Made by a program: the position numbers and the translations under genes. Below the pieces are notes generated by a model. That model made no database searches, was not told the DNA's origin, and was given only the letters and a program-made list of their open reading frames with translations. This document shows positions 21,340-32,542 of a stretch of 46,137 nt of DNA, one piece after another; position 1 is the first letter of the stretch, and every line of letters starts with the position of its first letter. This DNA is from Scenedesmus sp. ARA3 (taxonomy: Eukaryota > Chlorophyta > Chlorophyceae > Sphaeropleales > Scenedesmaceae): positions 1-46,137 of the forward strand of contig RWJK01000942.1 of assembly GCA_004335835.1 (NCBI GenBank), given 5' to 3'.

Positions 21340-23284
21340 GGCGGCGGCTGCAACGGCGGGCCAGCTGGCTGGCTGGCTGAGGCAGCCAGGGAGGCGCAGC
21401 AGCCACGATGTACGCCTGCAGAAGTGGCGTGCTGGCTGTGTGAGCTTCCCTGGCGGTAGTAGCTGTGGCTGCTACAGCAGCTGCTGTGGTTCAGCTCGGA
21501 TACTGCGCTAATTATGAAATGGCTGGACTGCAGTTATTAGAAGACATTACACGAGCATCAGTTCTGGGTCCCAAGGTGGGCTGCTGGCTCGGTCGAAGGT
21601 GCCACGTTGGTGACGTTGAGTTGCTGGGTATGGCTGAGTTGTGGATTCCAGGTGCAGTGCGACGCCCTGCACATGAGTCAGGCAGCAACACCTGTTGTGC
21701 ATGTCAGTGCAGCATCACGCCAGCCTGATGGTGGCGCGTCATGCTGCACTGGCGAGTTGTCATGTGTTGTGGGTTGTTAGGCAATGCAGCAGTCGCAGTG
21801 CACTGGGGTATGGCGGTAGTATCGTGCTTATTTCACGGTGGTAATGCGCACAGTGCCTTGCGTTCGTACGGCCGATTGCGTGCGTGTTGTCTCATGCCGT
21901 GCTGCGGCATGTTTATGAGCAAATGCATAGGCATAGCGATTAGAGCAAAGCAGGGCTTCCCTGTGCCAGTACTGGCAGTTGCGCTTGCTTGGCAGGTCAT
22001 TTGAGGCTGAAGCTGCTATTGTGTATACACTCCGTTGGCAGCTGGTGTGTCGGGCAAATGTGTGCCATGCCCGCACCAGTTGCCCCATCAACAGCAGCTG
22101 CTGTCTGCCAGCTGTGCTAGTTGCGCATTCTGCTGGTGTAAGTGATGCCGGCAGGGTGCGCTTGTGGTGCAATGCGCATATTATCACCTAGAGGGCTTGG
22201 TGCACATTTTGACTGTGTCGTATGTGTTAGTCCACGTGTGCACAACAGGTACATGCTGTTATTTGTTTGGGCTCAGTACACCTCAGAGCACAGCCCCATC
22301 ATGGCTGCAAGAATAGGGATTCTCTGTCCAGGTTACAGCACTGTCGTTGCATACGCTTGCTGGCAGCAACGCCAGGCTGGTTGCCACCATTTTGCCGAGG
22401 TGGTGTAGCACATGTGTTTGACACAGAGTTGCAGCAGCGTGTGCACGTAGCAGACAGCTGCTGATGGTGTTGACAGCAAAACACACATGCATGTCTATTC
22501 ACGACTGCAAGTGATACCATAGAAGGTTGGGTGCCCACTTCTGTAGCATTGTGGAAGGACCGCGTGCCAGTTTCAGGTGCTTGTTCGCAGGCAGACGGTG
22601 TTTAGGGGTTCAGGGAGGGAAAAGCAGCCAGGCGCTCAGTGCCAGGCTGGCAGTGGCAGGACCGCTCACCAGGCGATCATCATCATCAGCGGGTGGCCCA
22701 GCCTGGCAACTCACTCAGGTGGCATGCTTGCTTGCTCTTGGTAACCATCACTTCAAGGTAGAATTTTCAATGTTGCTGTTGGCGGGGCAACTGCTGCTTT
22801 TGCAATGCTGTGCATTGCTAAACCCTTCAAATCAAGGCTTGAAGGTCACACACCAGGTTCTGCAGCAACTTGCAAGGTGCAGCTTGGTGACGGCAAGGTC
22901 ACAGTGGCCGGCCATTTATGGGTAGTTTGCATGTTGTGTGTCAGTGTATTCGTCAAAAAGGCGTGTGTACGTTTGGCGTATGTCGCCAGCCTGGTGCCAT
23001 TGACTCCCATGGTTGCAGAGCTGTGGTTTCTGGGACGGTGTTGCTGGCAGAGACTCTCAACAAATCACCATTTCCAGTGTTCATTCTGCAAAAAAACAGC
23101 TGAGGCAGTGCATCACCAGCTTCGCTGCCTTGAGCTGAAATGGGCGGGCGGGTGGTTTTAGCAGGGAAGATACCATGAGGAGGGCACAGACAAAGCTGGT
23201 GCCAGCACTAGCATCTTCCCTTTCCCTCCAGTTGCCATTCCCTCAACAAACCCTTTTTCGTCCCTTCTTCTACGTATCAGCAAG
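21340..23284. other. Intergenic region between two plus-strand genes
   Basis: 1.9 kb that is T+G-rich on the + strand up to about 23.1 kb (hand count at 21601-21660: 42 of 60 bases are T or G), as in other sense-strand 3' flanks here. A TGTAA is at 22137-22141, about 800 bases past the dehydrogenase stop. The last ~100 bases turn pyrimidine-rich (ctccagttgccattccctc, cttcttctacg) and are probably the promoter/5' UTR of the next gene. No exon found. Confidence 0.5.
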
Positions 23285-25494
23285 ATGGTTGACGACAAGG
23301 CAAAGAAGGCAGCCATCAAGGAGGGTGAGTGCAGGCTGTGGGGTGTCCACGCAATGATGTTCAAGTTGCGATCAGCTCCAAATGCGCTTGCATGCATGCC
23401 TGCACTCCCTGTGTGTCCGCCGCAGACGACGTCTGGCGTGCTGCATTCGTCTGTCGCGTTTGCGCTTTGATACGGCTTGATGATTGCATTAAACATTGTC
23501 AGGAGCAAGTTCTGTGCGCATTGCCCTCCTTCAGTACTTCTGTCAGTTGGCACCTGGCGTGCTAGCTAGTAGCAGAGCAGCAGCACCCACACAAGATCAG
23601 CTTGGTCTTCACAGCAGCGTAGGCAGGTTCGAGGTGTGCGCCTCTCTGGATTGATCCTGCCGTGATCACTTGTCCCTGCTGCTGCCGCTGCTGCCTGGCG
23701 CTGTGCTCTTGCCCTGCCGCTGGTCGCCTCAGGCGGCAAGAAGGGCGTGGACATGGTGGGCATGAGCGACCTGGGCGGCGTCAAGTTCTTCAACCTGGCC
23801 GTGGAGACGCCAGCGGGCGACATGGAGCTGCTGGAGTGCGTGCTGGAGGGTGAGCAGCAGCAGCAGCAGCAGTGGGCGGCGGGTGGCAGGGGGAGAAAGC
23901 AGGGCAGAGGCTGGCAGAGCAGGGGTGAACTGCGACAGCAGCAGCTTTCGCGCAGTCTTGAGCACGGCTGTGGTTGGCTCCCACCCTCGATTCCGAAGGG
24001 TGATGCCAGGCTGACCCGAGCCAGCCAGTAACTTGTCAGGCTCAAGCAGGCACAACAGGGCACGCTTGCCGTGCATGCCTGTAGCTCAACGTGTTTGTTG
24101 CAGAGCCGTATTATACTCACACTTGTTGGTGGTATGCTGCCGTGTGTGCGCGTGCTGCCGCAGGCATGAACGCCCCTGTGGACGAGGGTGCTGAGGAGCG
24201 CAAGGGTGGCGCAGGCGAGATCGGCAAGATGCTGCTCAGCGCAGGCGACAGGCAGGTGCGATAGGTGGCATGCACAGCAGGACACCAGCCTGGTGCCAGG
24301 CTAGGTTGTGCCAAGGATAGGCTGCAGCTGCAGCAGCAGCAGCTGTGTGGTGCAGCAGGTTTGTCCACTGTCAAGCGCGGCAGCCATACAATGGTGCTCA
24401 AAGTGTTGCCAGCAGCAGCTCTTCAAGCTGCAGCACCAGCACAAATGCACTGGATTATGCGGGGTGTGTTGCCCTTTTTGCGGGGGGCTGTGTGGGGCTG
24501 GGGCTGGAACCTTTGCTGCTTTTGCTTGCAATCGATCGTGACTGTTGCTGCTGCCTGTCTTCCGCGCTCCTGTCACTTGCCGCTGCCTGCCGCCAGGTGG
24601 CGTTCCTGTGCCACGTGCCCAAGGCGCTGCAGGAGAAGACGGAGGGCTTCAGCATCAAGGAGTGGGTGGAGGCAGTGGCCAAGGCCTCGGGCGCAGAGAT
24701 TGTGAGCGAGACTGAGGAGGTGGTGAAGCTGGTGGCCAAGGGCGACCCCAGCAAGGAGCAGTTCCCGCTCAAGATGCGCGACGCCGCGCAGGCCGCTGGC
24801 TTTGCCTACATCAAGAGCAAAGGGCTCATCCCCGAGGACGACAGCGACGACTACATCCCGGTGAGGGGGGGGTGAGGTGTGGTGGTGGTGGTGGTGGTGG
24901 TGTTGGGCTGGCTGAGGTGGTGGTGGGAAGGAGAGGCCTGGTGGGAGTGGGTGGAAGGTGTTGGTGCGGGCGGAGCAGTGCGACGGTGGGTCTTGGGTTG
25001 AGTGTGGGCACGGTGTGTGGTGGCATGAGCAGGCTCAGCTTGCAGGCAGGGCAGGGCGGTTTGTATGTTGCTGTATGTGAGTCTGGCATCAATTGCTGAA
25101 GGCTCGTGGGTGTTGCGGTCAGCATCGCGGACCTGCGGCTGCACCAGCGTGTTTACACATGCGTAAATTTGGTGTTTCGCAGCTTAATTGTTGGTCATTT
25201 TTGGTAGCATAATGGATCACTTGCTGTTGGAGCGCTGATGACAAACACATCTAATCTAATCACCTCTGAGCTGTGCGGCAACGGCATTGCCTGCAGCACT
25301 GAGGACCATCTATGACGGTAACTGAGCTCCAACAGCACACTGTGCATCAGCTGCTTTGTATGTAGCAGTATCAATAACTGCAGGCACTGCTTGCTTGCAT
25401 CATGCTCTGTTTCTTACTGGATGTCTCTGCCGCTGCTGCTGGCCCCGGCTGTTGCCTGTGTTTTTGCCTGCAGGAGGTGCCTGAGGACTGGTAA
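23285..25494 (+). CDS. Conserved 177-aa acidic protein of unknown function, 5 exons
   Basis: Exons 23285-23324, 23733-23849, 24164-24255, 24597-24860, 25474-25494 join in frame to 177 residues. All introns are GT-AG; the last exon has only six codons plus stop. The protein starts MVDDKAKKAAIKEGG and has VGMSDLGGVKFF, then the dense block EERKGGAGEIGKMLLSAGD (about 63-81), then AFLCHVPKAL, SIKEWVEAVAKASG, FPLKMRDAAQAAGF and the acidic end EDDSDDYIPEVPEDW. No signal peptide, membrane segment or known catalytic motif is seen. From memory it resembles small proteins in kinetoplastids and green algae (possibly cilium-associated), but I cannot confirm this and assign no function. The start lies in a good AAGATGG context. 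Codon choice is C/G-ending, as in strongly expressed neighbours. Confidence 0.85.
24880..24902. repeat. TGG triplet microsatellite in intron 4 of the 177-aa gene
   Basis: An uninterrupted run of about seven tgg units, with more scattered tgg and gtg to about 24965, immediately after the donor GTGAGG at 24861. Confidence 0.85.
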
Positions 25495-27024
25495 GCAGCT
25501 CTCGGCTGCGCAGTCAGCAGGAGGGTGTGCTCCCCCGGCCCAAGCATGAGCTAGTAATCAGCCAGAGCCCGTCAGCAGCTGCGAGCTGCAGTCTTGGCAG
25601 CTGCAGGCAGTCATGATTCTGCAACAGGGTCGTGCAGCAGCGGCGTGCCTCGCTGGCGCGGATGCTGGGCCCCACTGTTTGCGTGGTGTGACTTTGCTGT
25701 TGCTGATTGGTGGGTGCCGCTTAGCGCCTACACACAACGTCTGCTGCCCTCGGATACGTACAGCTGAACAAGCAGTACAATGCACAGTGTGCAGGGCAAG
25801 GTAGAGTCTGTAGTACAGTTGTGGATTCTTGAGTGAGGTCGTGGCATGGTGTGCCTCTGTGTTGACTGTTGTCAACCACCTGCATGTTGTGCATGCTCAA
25901 GTTTTTATTGTCAACCCGTCGGCTCAAGGGCTGGCTCAAACATATTGCACTGGATGCCTCGTGGTAACAATCCTATTTCTGTGATGATATCTCAAGGGCA
26001 CGGTAGGCTGCTAGCACTTGTACAGCCTCGTTGCGCTTCCAGATCATTGCATGATGTTGCTGCAGCAGCAGCATGATGGCAATGTACAGCAGCCTGGGGG
26101 GAGGCTGTCTTCTGCTGGTGGCACAAAGATGCTGGACAGCAGTGCTTGCGTGGACAGCCCACTTGGAGCGCCGGGGGACCTTGGGCGGGGGGTCTCCTGG
26201 ACAAGCAATGCTTGAAGGTGCGCAGCTTTGCATTTTTCGACTGTCCATCTTTGCAAAACTACCTTCAACGTACGACGTTTTTACACGGATCCCAGACACC
26301 ATGTCTACTAGACTTAGTAAGGAACTTCTAGAAGTTCTGGCAGCGCACCTCGAGCAGCAATACTGGCCTAGCAAAGGTGCAGTGACGCGGCTGTCGTGCC
26401 CTGGCTGCACAGGGGCTGCAAACCAACACTCTCAGTTGGGCAAAAGTTACACAATGCACAATGAATTCAAGCAGCTGCAACAACAGCATCCACACGCACG
26501 GCCGCCATGGCAATGGTCAGCGCATCAGCACTGAAAGGCCAGCCTGGATGACCAACCGGTCATGTTTGAAGACAACCAAAATTGTGATGCATGAGCGCCC
26601 TGCTGCAACAGCACAATAGGAAGTTCCTTGCAACCCATCTTCAGCAAATACTGGCGTAAGCGTATGTGTGCCCTGCAGTCTCAGCCTGGGCCGTAAAGGC
26701 ATCCGCGTGTGCCGCATGCCGGGCATCAACTGCAGATGCTGGCATAAAGCCTGCCAGGAGGAGACGGTCTCCAGCTGGCCGCCACTGGGCCAGTAACTCG
26801 AATACTGCGCCGCTCTGTGCTGCTGCTGTGACAGTCGATAAGCGTGCAAGGCTTGCACTGGCTGTTCATCACCGCTTCAGATCCTAGATTAACGGGCAAC
26901 CTACACATGACCTGCTGCCCGATGATCAGCAGCACACCATGCCCAACTGTCTATTATCAAAACGCTGTGTCACTTGTGACAAGCGCCACACCACACTACG
27001 CAAAGGATAGGCGCCTGTGCTGAC
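25495..27024. other. Convergent intergenic region
   Basis: Between the 177-aa gene (+) and the chlorophyllase-like gene (-). The + strand is T+G-rich to about 25.9 kb and C+A-rich from about 26.4 kb, so the two 3' flanks appear to meet near 26.0-26.4 kb. A 153-codon frame at 26073-26534 crosses this boundary, but I cannot support it as a gene. Confidence 0.5.
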
Positions 27025-30000
27025 TCAGCCAAAGTTTTTGAACCTGCTGCGCACCTCCAGCGCGGCCGCACTGTTGTAGCTGACCGCCACCAGCAGCCGC
27101 TGCAGGTCGGCCTGCAGCGCCCGCAGCCGCGCCGGCGGCGGCGCCCGCGCAGCCAGCCACAGCTCCTGCCGTGTCTGCACACGCGGCAGTGCCGCCAGCT
27201 GCTGCTGCTGCTGCTGCTGCTCACCCGCACTGCTGACAGTTTCCCACTGAGGTGCTTGTTGCTGCTGCTGCAGAGAGCTAGGGGAGCTGGCATGAGTTTG
27301 ACTCAGCTCTTGCAGTCCTGCGCTGGGCAGTTGTGCCTGCATGCTACTCATAGCAGCAGCGGCCTCGGCCATGGACTGCAGACCAGACAGCTGCTGCTGT
27401 TGGCGCCAGGGGAGCTGCTGGCTTGGCTGCTGCTGCTGCTGCCTCTGGAGCGCAACGTCACCTGGGGACAGCGGCCGACTATCTGTACTATCCCTGCTGC
27501 CGCTGCTGCTGACACCAAGTACGCTGCCTCCTATCACTGGACTACTGCCGCTGCCACTGCTACTACTGCTACTGCTGGCTGCGCTGTTCAATCCCCGCGG
27601 CATACCCATGCCGCTGCAGCGCGCAGCCAGGCTGCTGAGCACGTCCCCGCCCGGGGCCTTCACCATGGCCTCACCCCACGCCACCAGCGCAGCCTGGCTC
27701 ACAGCACGCACCGCTGCATCATCAGGCCCATCAGCGCCACCGCCACACACGGCACGCTGCAGCGCGGTGGTGCTGTCCAGGTACTGGAAGTGGCCGGCAG
27801 CCGGCAGCAGCACCTCCCATGCCGCTGAGGGCGCCGCCTGCAGCCGAATGACACACAGCACAGGGCGCGGAGCTGTCAGCTGCGGCAGTGTGACAGGTGG
27901 TGCTCGGCGCTACTGCACAGTCTTGCAGCTGAGATGACCCGGTGCATGCACAAAAAGCTGTTGCAGATTTAACATCTGAATCAGATGCACAGTGCTGACG
28001 AGCTGCTGTCTATTATGGCGCCGGCTGCGCCCTCTGCTTGTACTGCTGGCCCCTGCTGGCAGTGCTGCCGCCTGCTGCCTGCTGCCGCACCGTGAAGAAG
28101 GCGCTGTAGTTGTTGAAGCGCGGCGCGCAGTCGCCAGCCAGGCCGCTGCCCACCACGGCAACAGGCAGGAAGCGGCCCGACTGCGCGACAGCAGTCAGCG
28201 CTGCAGCTGCTGATGGGAACCTGCAGCAGAGACAGATGCGCTGGTTGTGTCAGCAGGGCTGCCTTTTGTGCCGGAGCTGCAGTTTGGGTGCCGCATGGCA
28301 GCAGGAGAGCAGCTGCGTGTGCACGACCTGCTGCGCTGACAGGCAGGTTGCATACGTCCCACCCTCAACACATCACGTAAGTCCTGCAATGCTGCCGGCA
28401 TGCACCTGCTGCTGCCCCACCAATCCTGCACATGAGGCTGGAAAGGCAGTCGCACCTATCGCTCAGTGGCGCGTACACGGTCACGTCCACAGGGTCAATC
28501 AGGCACAGCGCAGCAACGCGAGGGTCAGCGGCAGCGGTCAGTGCCGCCAGCTTGGCGCCGCGGCTGTGCCCCGCTGCGTACACGCGCCGCGTGTCGGCCA
28601 GGCGGCGCAGTAGCGGGTGCGTGGCGGCCCAGTCGATGAGCTCGCGCTGCAGCCGCACGCAGGTCACGTCGTCCAGCACGTCAGGCAGCGCGTCACGCGT
28701 GTTGTAGCGCACCACGGTGTACCTGAGGGGCCGGGCATGCGCAGCAGGTGAGCAGTAAGTGAGCAGCAGGTGCACAGTAGGTGAGCAGCTTGCAGGAGCT
28801 CACATGCATGGCAGCGTGAACGCGATGCTCATCTCTGAGGGCTGATTGTGAGCAGCAGTGGCAGAGGGACAGCACACTCAATGCGACTGGGGCATGCTCA
28901 AGCAAAGCGGGTAGCTCACCACGTGTGTCTGACAATGCTGTGTGTGTTGTGTGCATACATGCCTGGCTCTACTGTGATCTGCTGGTGTACAGCTGGTGCA
29001 TGCAACGCAGCCACAGCCACGCCTGCCCCGCGGCATGCTGCTGGTGTGCTGCACCATGCTGCCGCCAGCTGTGCCGCCAGCTGTGCCGCCTCACCCCCAT
29101 GACGCGAGGCGCGCTGCTGTTGAGCGGTAGGCCGCTGAGTTGACTGTGAAGCCGCCACTGAAGATGGCCAGGGGGTAGGGAGGGGACAGCCCCAGCAGCG
29201 AGCCGCCCTGGCCAGCACAGCAGGCGGCACACGGCACAGCAGCAGCGGCGTCAGGGCATGCTGCTGCACACAGCGCTCTCATGTGCTCCCAACACCAACA
29301 CTGGCAGCTGCTGTCCACGCCTTCATGGAACAAGGCGCTCACATGGCAGTTGTCAGCACTGATCTGCTGCTGATTCCCCCAGAACAGGAGCCACGCTGCT
29401 GCTTGGCGCTGTGACTGGAAGCACAGCGCAGTCTCACCTTGGGGTAGGTCACCTCTATGCTGAGCAGGCACTTGTCGCCCACGCATGCTGGGAAGCAGCT
29501 GGTGCAGATGTGCTCCAGGCGCGGCAGGTCCAGCGGCAGCAGCGGGCCTGCAGCGCCAGCCCAGAAGCAGCAGCAGCAGCAGCAACAGCAGTAAGGAACA
29601 CCTGTCACTGGAGCAAAGTGTGCCTTGATGGAAAAAACCTCGTGAATTTTGCACGGCCTTTTTCAATCGGGCAGCACAGCTGTGCTGCCGCACCAGCGAC
29701 ATTTGCCATAGGCCCGGCACAATGTTTGTACAACATCAGCAGCCAGCTGCATTGGTCAGCCCTGCTTGAGCAAAGCAGACGCTTTGCTGCTTCCTCACCC
29801 TGCTGTGCATAGCACACGCCAGACGGCAAGCTGCTGTAGCGAGCCCAGCACTGCTCCGCAGCGCTACTGCCGCTTGCAGGCAGACCTGGCAGTTGCAGCC
29901 CAGGTGCCTGAGGCTGCAGCAGCAGGTGAACAGCAGGAAGTTCTCTTCACACATTGATTTTTAGCTCGTTCTGCGTTAAGTTAGATGGCTGGAGCCAGCA

Positions 30001-30266
30001 ACTGCTGTAGTGTTTGCTTCCCAGCGTGCACAGCTGGCAGTGACTCAGCTCACCTGGCTGAGGGCTGGCCCACACACAGACAGCCCTGCACCCAGGTAGC
30101 CCAGCACCGTGCGCCTGTTTACGTTGAGAACTGCCGGCTCGTGCACTGCTGAGGTACGAACCCTCCGAGATCTGCAGGTGCCCTGCCTTGCTGTGCTACT
30201 GCTGCTACTGCTGTTGCTTTCAGGGAGCCTGGTTGTCAGCGAATCTGCTGTCGACTTGAGCAGCAT
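27025..30266 (-). CDS. CLH: Chlorophyllase-like alpha/beta hydrolase with twin-arginine N-terminus, 7 exons
   Basis: Chlorophyllases hydrolyse chlorophyll to chlorophyllide and phytol. Exons 30266-30054, 29913-29799, 29547-29438, 29207-29095, 28722-28456, 28220-28091, 27837-27025 join to 586 residues. Seen: YPLAIFSGGF (oxyanion region); the chlorophyllase-style lipase motif GHSRGAK with nucleophile Ser at about 237; LIDPVD (candidate Asp 260); AAGHFQYLD (candidate His 332). The N-terminus is Ser/Arg-rich, then NRRTVLGYLGAGLSVCGPALS (about 50-70): a twin arginine before a hydrophobic stretch, suggesting delivery to the thylakoid lumen by the Tat route after plastid import. After about residue 365 comes a ~200-residue Ser/Gln-rich extension ending in a helical segment and FKNFG. 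The catalytic set is complete, but substrate cannot be proved; a related esterase is the main alternative. Confidence 0.84.
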
Positions 30267-32542
30267 GTCTCAAACACTGTCGTCCCTCCCATTGCAGGGA
30301 AGCGAAAGCTGTCCAGCTGTGACGTTGTCGTTACCAGTACGTGCGAAGCGTGCGTGCGTGCGATAGCTCGCTAAGTATTGAGATCTAAAATCAGTTACGA
30401 ATGCCTCCCTCCTGGAGCTCTAGTTGCGGTCCATCACCTGCGCTGAACATGTAACATAACACACTGCAAGACCTAGGCCCTGCACCTGCTGGATTTGACT
30501 GCACCTGCTGAGCACCGCAGTGTTTCGTGCAGAAGCTGATCAGACACTCTTCCGCAAAGCATGCTGCCAACCTACAGTACTCAGGTGACCTGACCATGCT
30601 ACCTCGAACCTTTAAAAGCACATGAATGTTACAGACGATGTCTTCAGGTTGCTGAGGCAACACATGATGCACTACTAGCCTGACGCTCCCAAGCAAGGGC
30701 ACAAGCCCCTGGGGTGAGTGACGAACCACAACCACATCCAAGCACAGACTGTGTCCGAGGTGAGAGGTCACCCCACTGACAGGGTTGCCAACTTCACACT
30801 GTGAAGTTGACCCCAGCTCCTTCAGGGCACGACACCTTGTGGAAAGCCCCTACAACCCACAGCAAAGAATCTAAAATTGATAACAGGAACTTGCCTGGTG
30901 TAAGCCAATGACAGCCAACGATACACTCTGGTACACGACTGCAGCCAGATCCCATACAGCACAGGACTGAAGCATGACGACCCAGTTGCATGTTTATGGC
31001 AGATGTCAGATCAACCCCTGCACCCTATGTCAGATACACATGGGCCTTCACCACCGTTTGGGACACCACAGCCAGTCACGGTCGCAACAGCACAGCCAGC
31101 CAGCTGTGCTACAACCAGATCACAGTCACATCGGTGCGCGCAACACCAAAGCTACGCGCGATGATGATGACCGCAAGGCTGTGGCTCGACTGGTAGCAAT
31201 CATCACCATCATCATTCACATCCGTGTCCGGAACGTAATTGTCAGAGGCAGAAAACGCCACATGCAACCTGCAACAGGTTGCCAAACACAACACAGGACA
31301 CGTCCTGCATCCTATGTATCTCCACACATGCGCCAGCGCATGCACTCAGCAGAGCCCGGCTCTGCGTGTGGCGTGGTTATTGCTGCAGCACCGCCGCAGT
31401 GTGTTGTGAATGAGAAAGCTCCATGCCAGCGCCCGTGCAGCCACGGCATGACACGGCGCACACAAGCTCAGGATCCTGCGACAACCTGCAAGGGGCACGC
31501 TGCAGCAACACAACAACCTGCAAAGAGACAGCTGCAGCAACACGCGTGTGCTCATGCAGAGCACAGCACGACATGCTGAAGTGATCACTGGTAGTAACGT
31601 AAGGCAAATCCACGTGAGGCAAATCCTACGTACCCTTTGCGTACATACACACATAATGTAACAAATACATTGCTGAAACTACAGCACTGCATGCAACAGC
31701 CCCTGCAGCCCAACACCACACCCAAGCACTGGCAACAAGCACACAGCGCTGCTTGCAAGCTCCGCAGTCTGGCCATGCAGCTGCCCGCAAGCACAAGTGT
31801 GGGAAGGCGGCAGCCCCATGCCATGCCATCAGCTTGACATCAGTCTGGTCACGCCACATTGTAGTGGCAGTCGTTCAAATATGGCATCCGCAGGTGGTAC
31901 TGATAGACAGACCACAGCCAAAAGGTGTACATAAATGTGGTAAAGAAGTGATGCTCGTAGGATGCAGCAGCAGCAGCATAGCCTGAAAAAGAGCTGGCCA
32001 TGGCACTGAAGCACAGGTGATGGAGTAGGACCATGCTACAATGCAGCTGTTGGAGTGCTGCACCAAGTATGTCATGCCCCATGTTCAAAACCAATACACT
32101 ACAAGGTCAAGTAGCTGGATGTGCCACATGGTATGTGTTCACGGCACAGCATCAAGATGCCTGCCTGTAACACCAGGGCTGCGTGGTATGTATGCAGCAC
32201 ACTTGCCACGCCACCTGGAACATGCGTACAGTACTTGACATCAGTTGGCTGTTGTGCATCAGTCATATAGGGCGCACAATATAGAGGGCGTGCCAAGCAG
32301 GCAGCGCCCCCAGCCAGCCACCGTCCTGTTTAACCATCATTCCAGTGCGCATTGCAGCACACCACGGATGGAGGTACATGACGTCATCAGAACAAAAAAT
32401 GAGCACACGCTGCTCTCTTGTGTTTTTGTCAACAAGGTCTAGGTGTCTACCTCGCCTGTGATGCAAAAATTGCTATTGGCGTCCAAGCCAAGCAGCTGCT
32501 TCAAAACATAGTAAGATACACTGACCCAGTTAATCAAGACGC
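30267..32542. other. Intergenic region upstream of chlorophyllase, downstream of S9 peptidase
   Basis: 2.3 kb between two minus-strand genes. About 31.0-32.4 kb is C+A-rich on + (hand count at 31501-31560: 39 of 60 bases are A or C), consistent with 3' flank of the minus-strand peptidase. The part nearest 30266 should carry the chlorophyllase promoter. One protein-like exon at 31849-31982 is listed separately. Confidence 0.5.
31849..31982 (-). other. Candidate terminal exon of an unrecognised protein
   Basis: On the minus strand a 3' splice site TTTTTCAG|GC at 31982 is followed by 43 codons and a TGA stop. The peptide is rich in aromatic and His residues (EHHFFTTFMYTFWLWSVYQ, then YHLRMPYLNDCHYN), unlike the Cys/Val/Leu peptides that random T+G-rich sequence gives nearby. 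It could be the last exon of a small membrane protein. I could not find convincing upstream exons before the peptidase stop at 32543, and I do not recognise the family. It may be chance. Confidence 0.25.

Noticed and set aside
26073..26534. 153-codon plus-strand frame between the 177-aa and chlorophyllase genes
   Set aside because: Residue mix is fairly protein-like in the middle, but it has no family match that I recognise, no clear start context and crosses the composition boundary between two 3' flanks.
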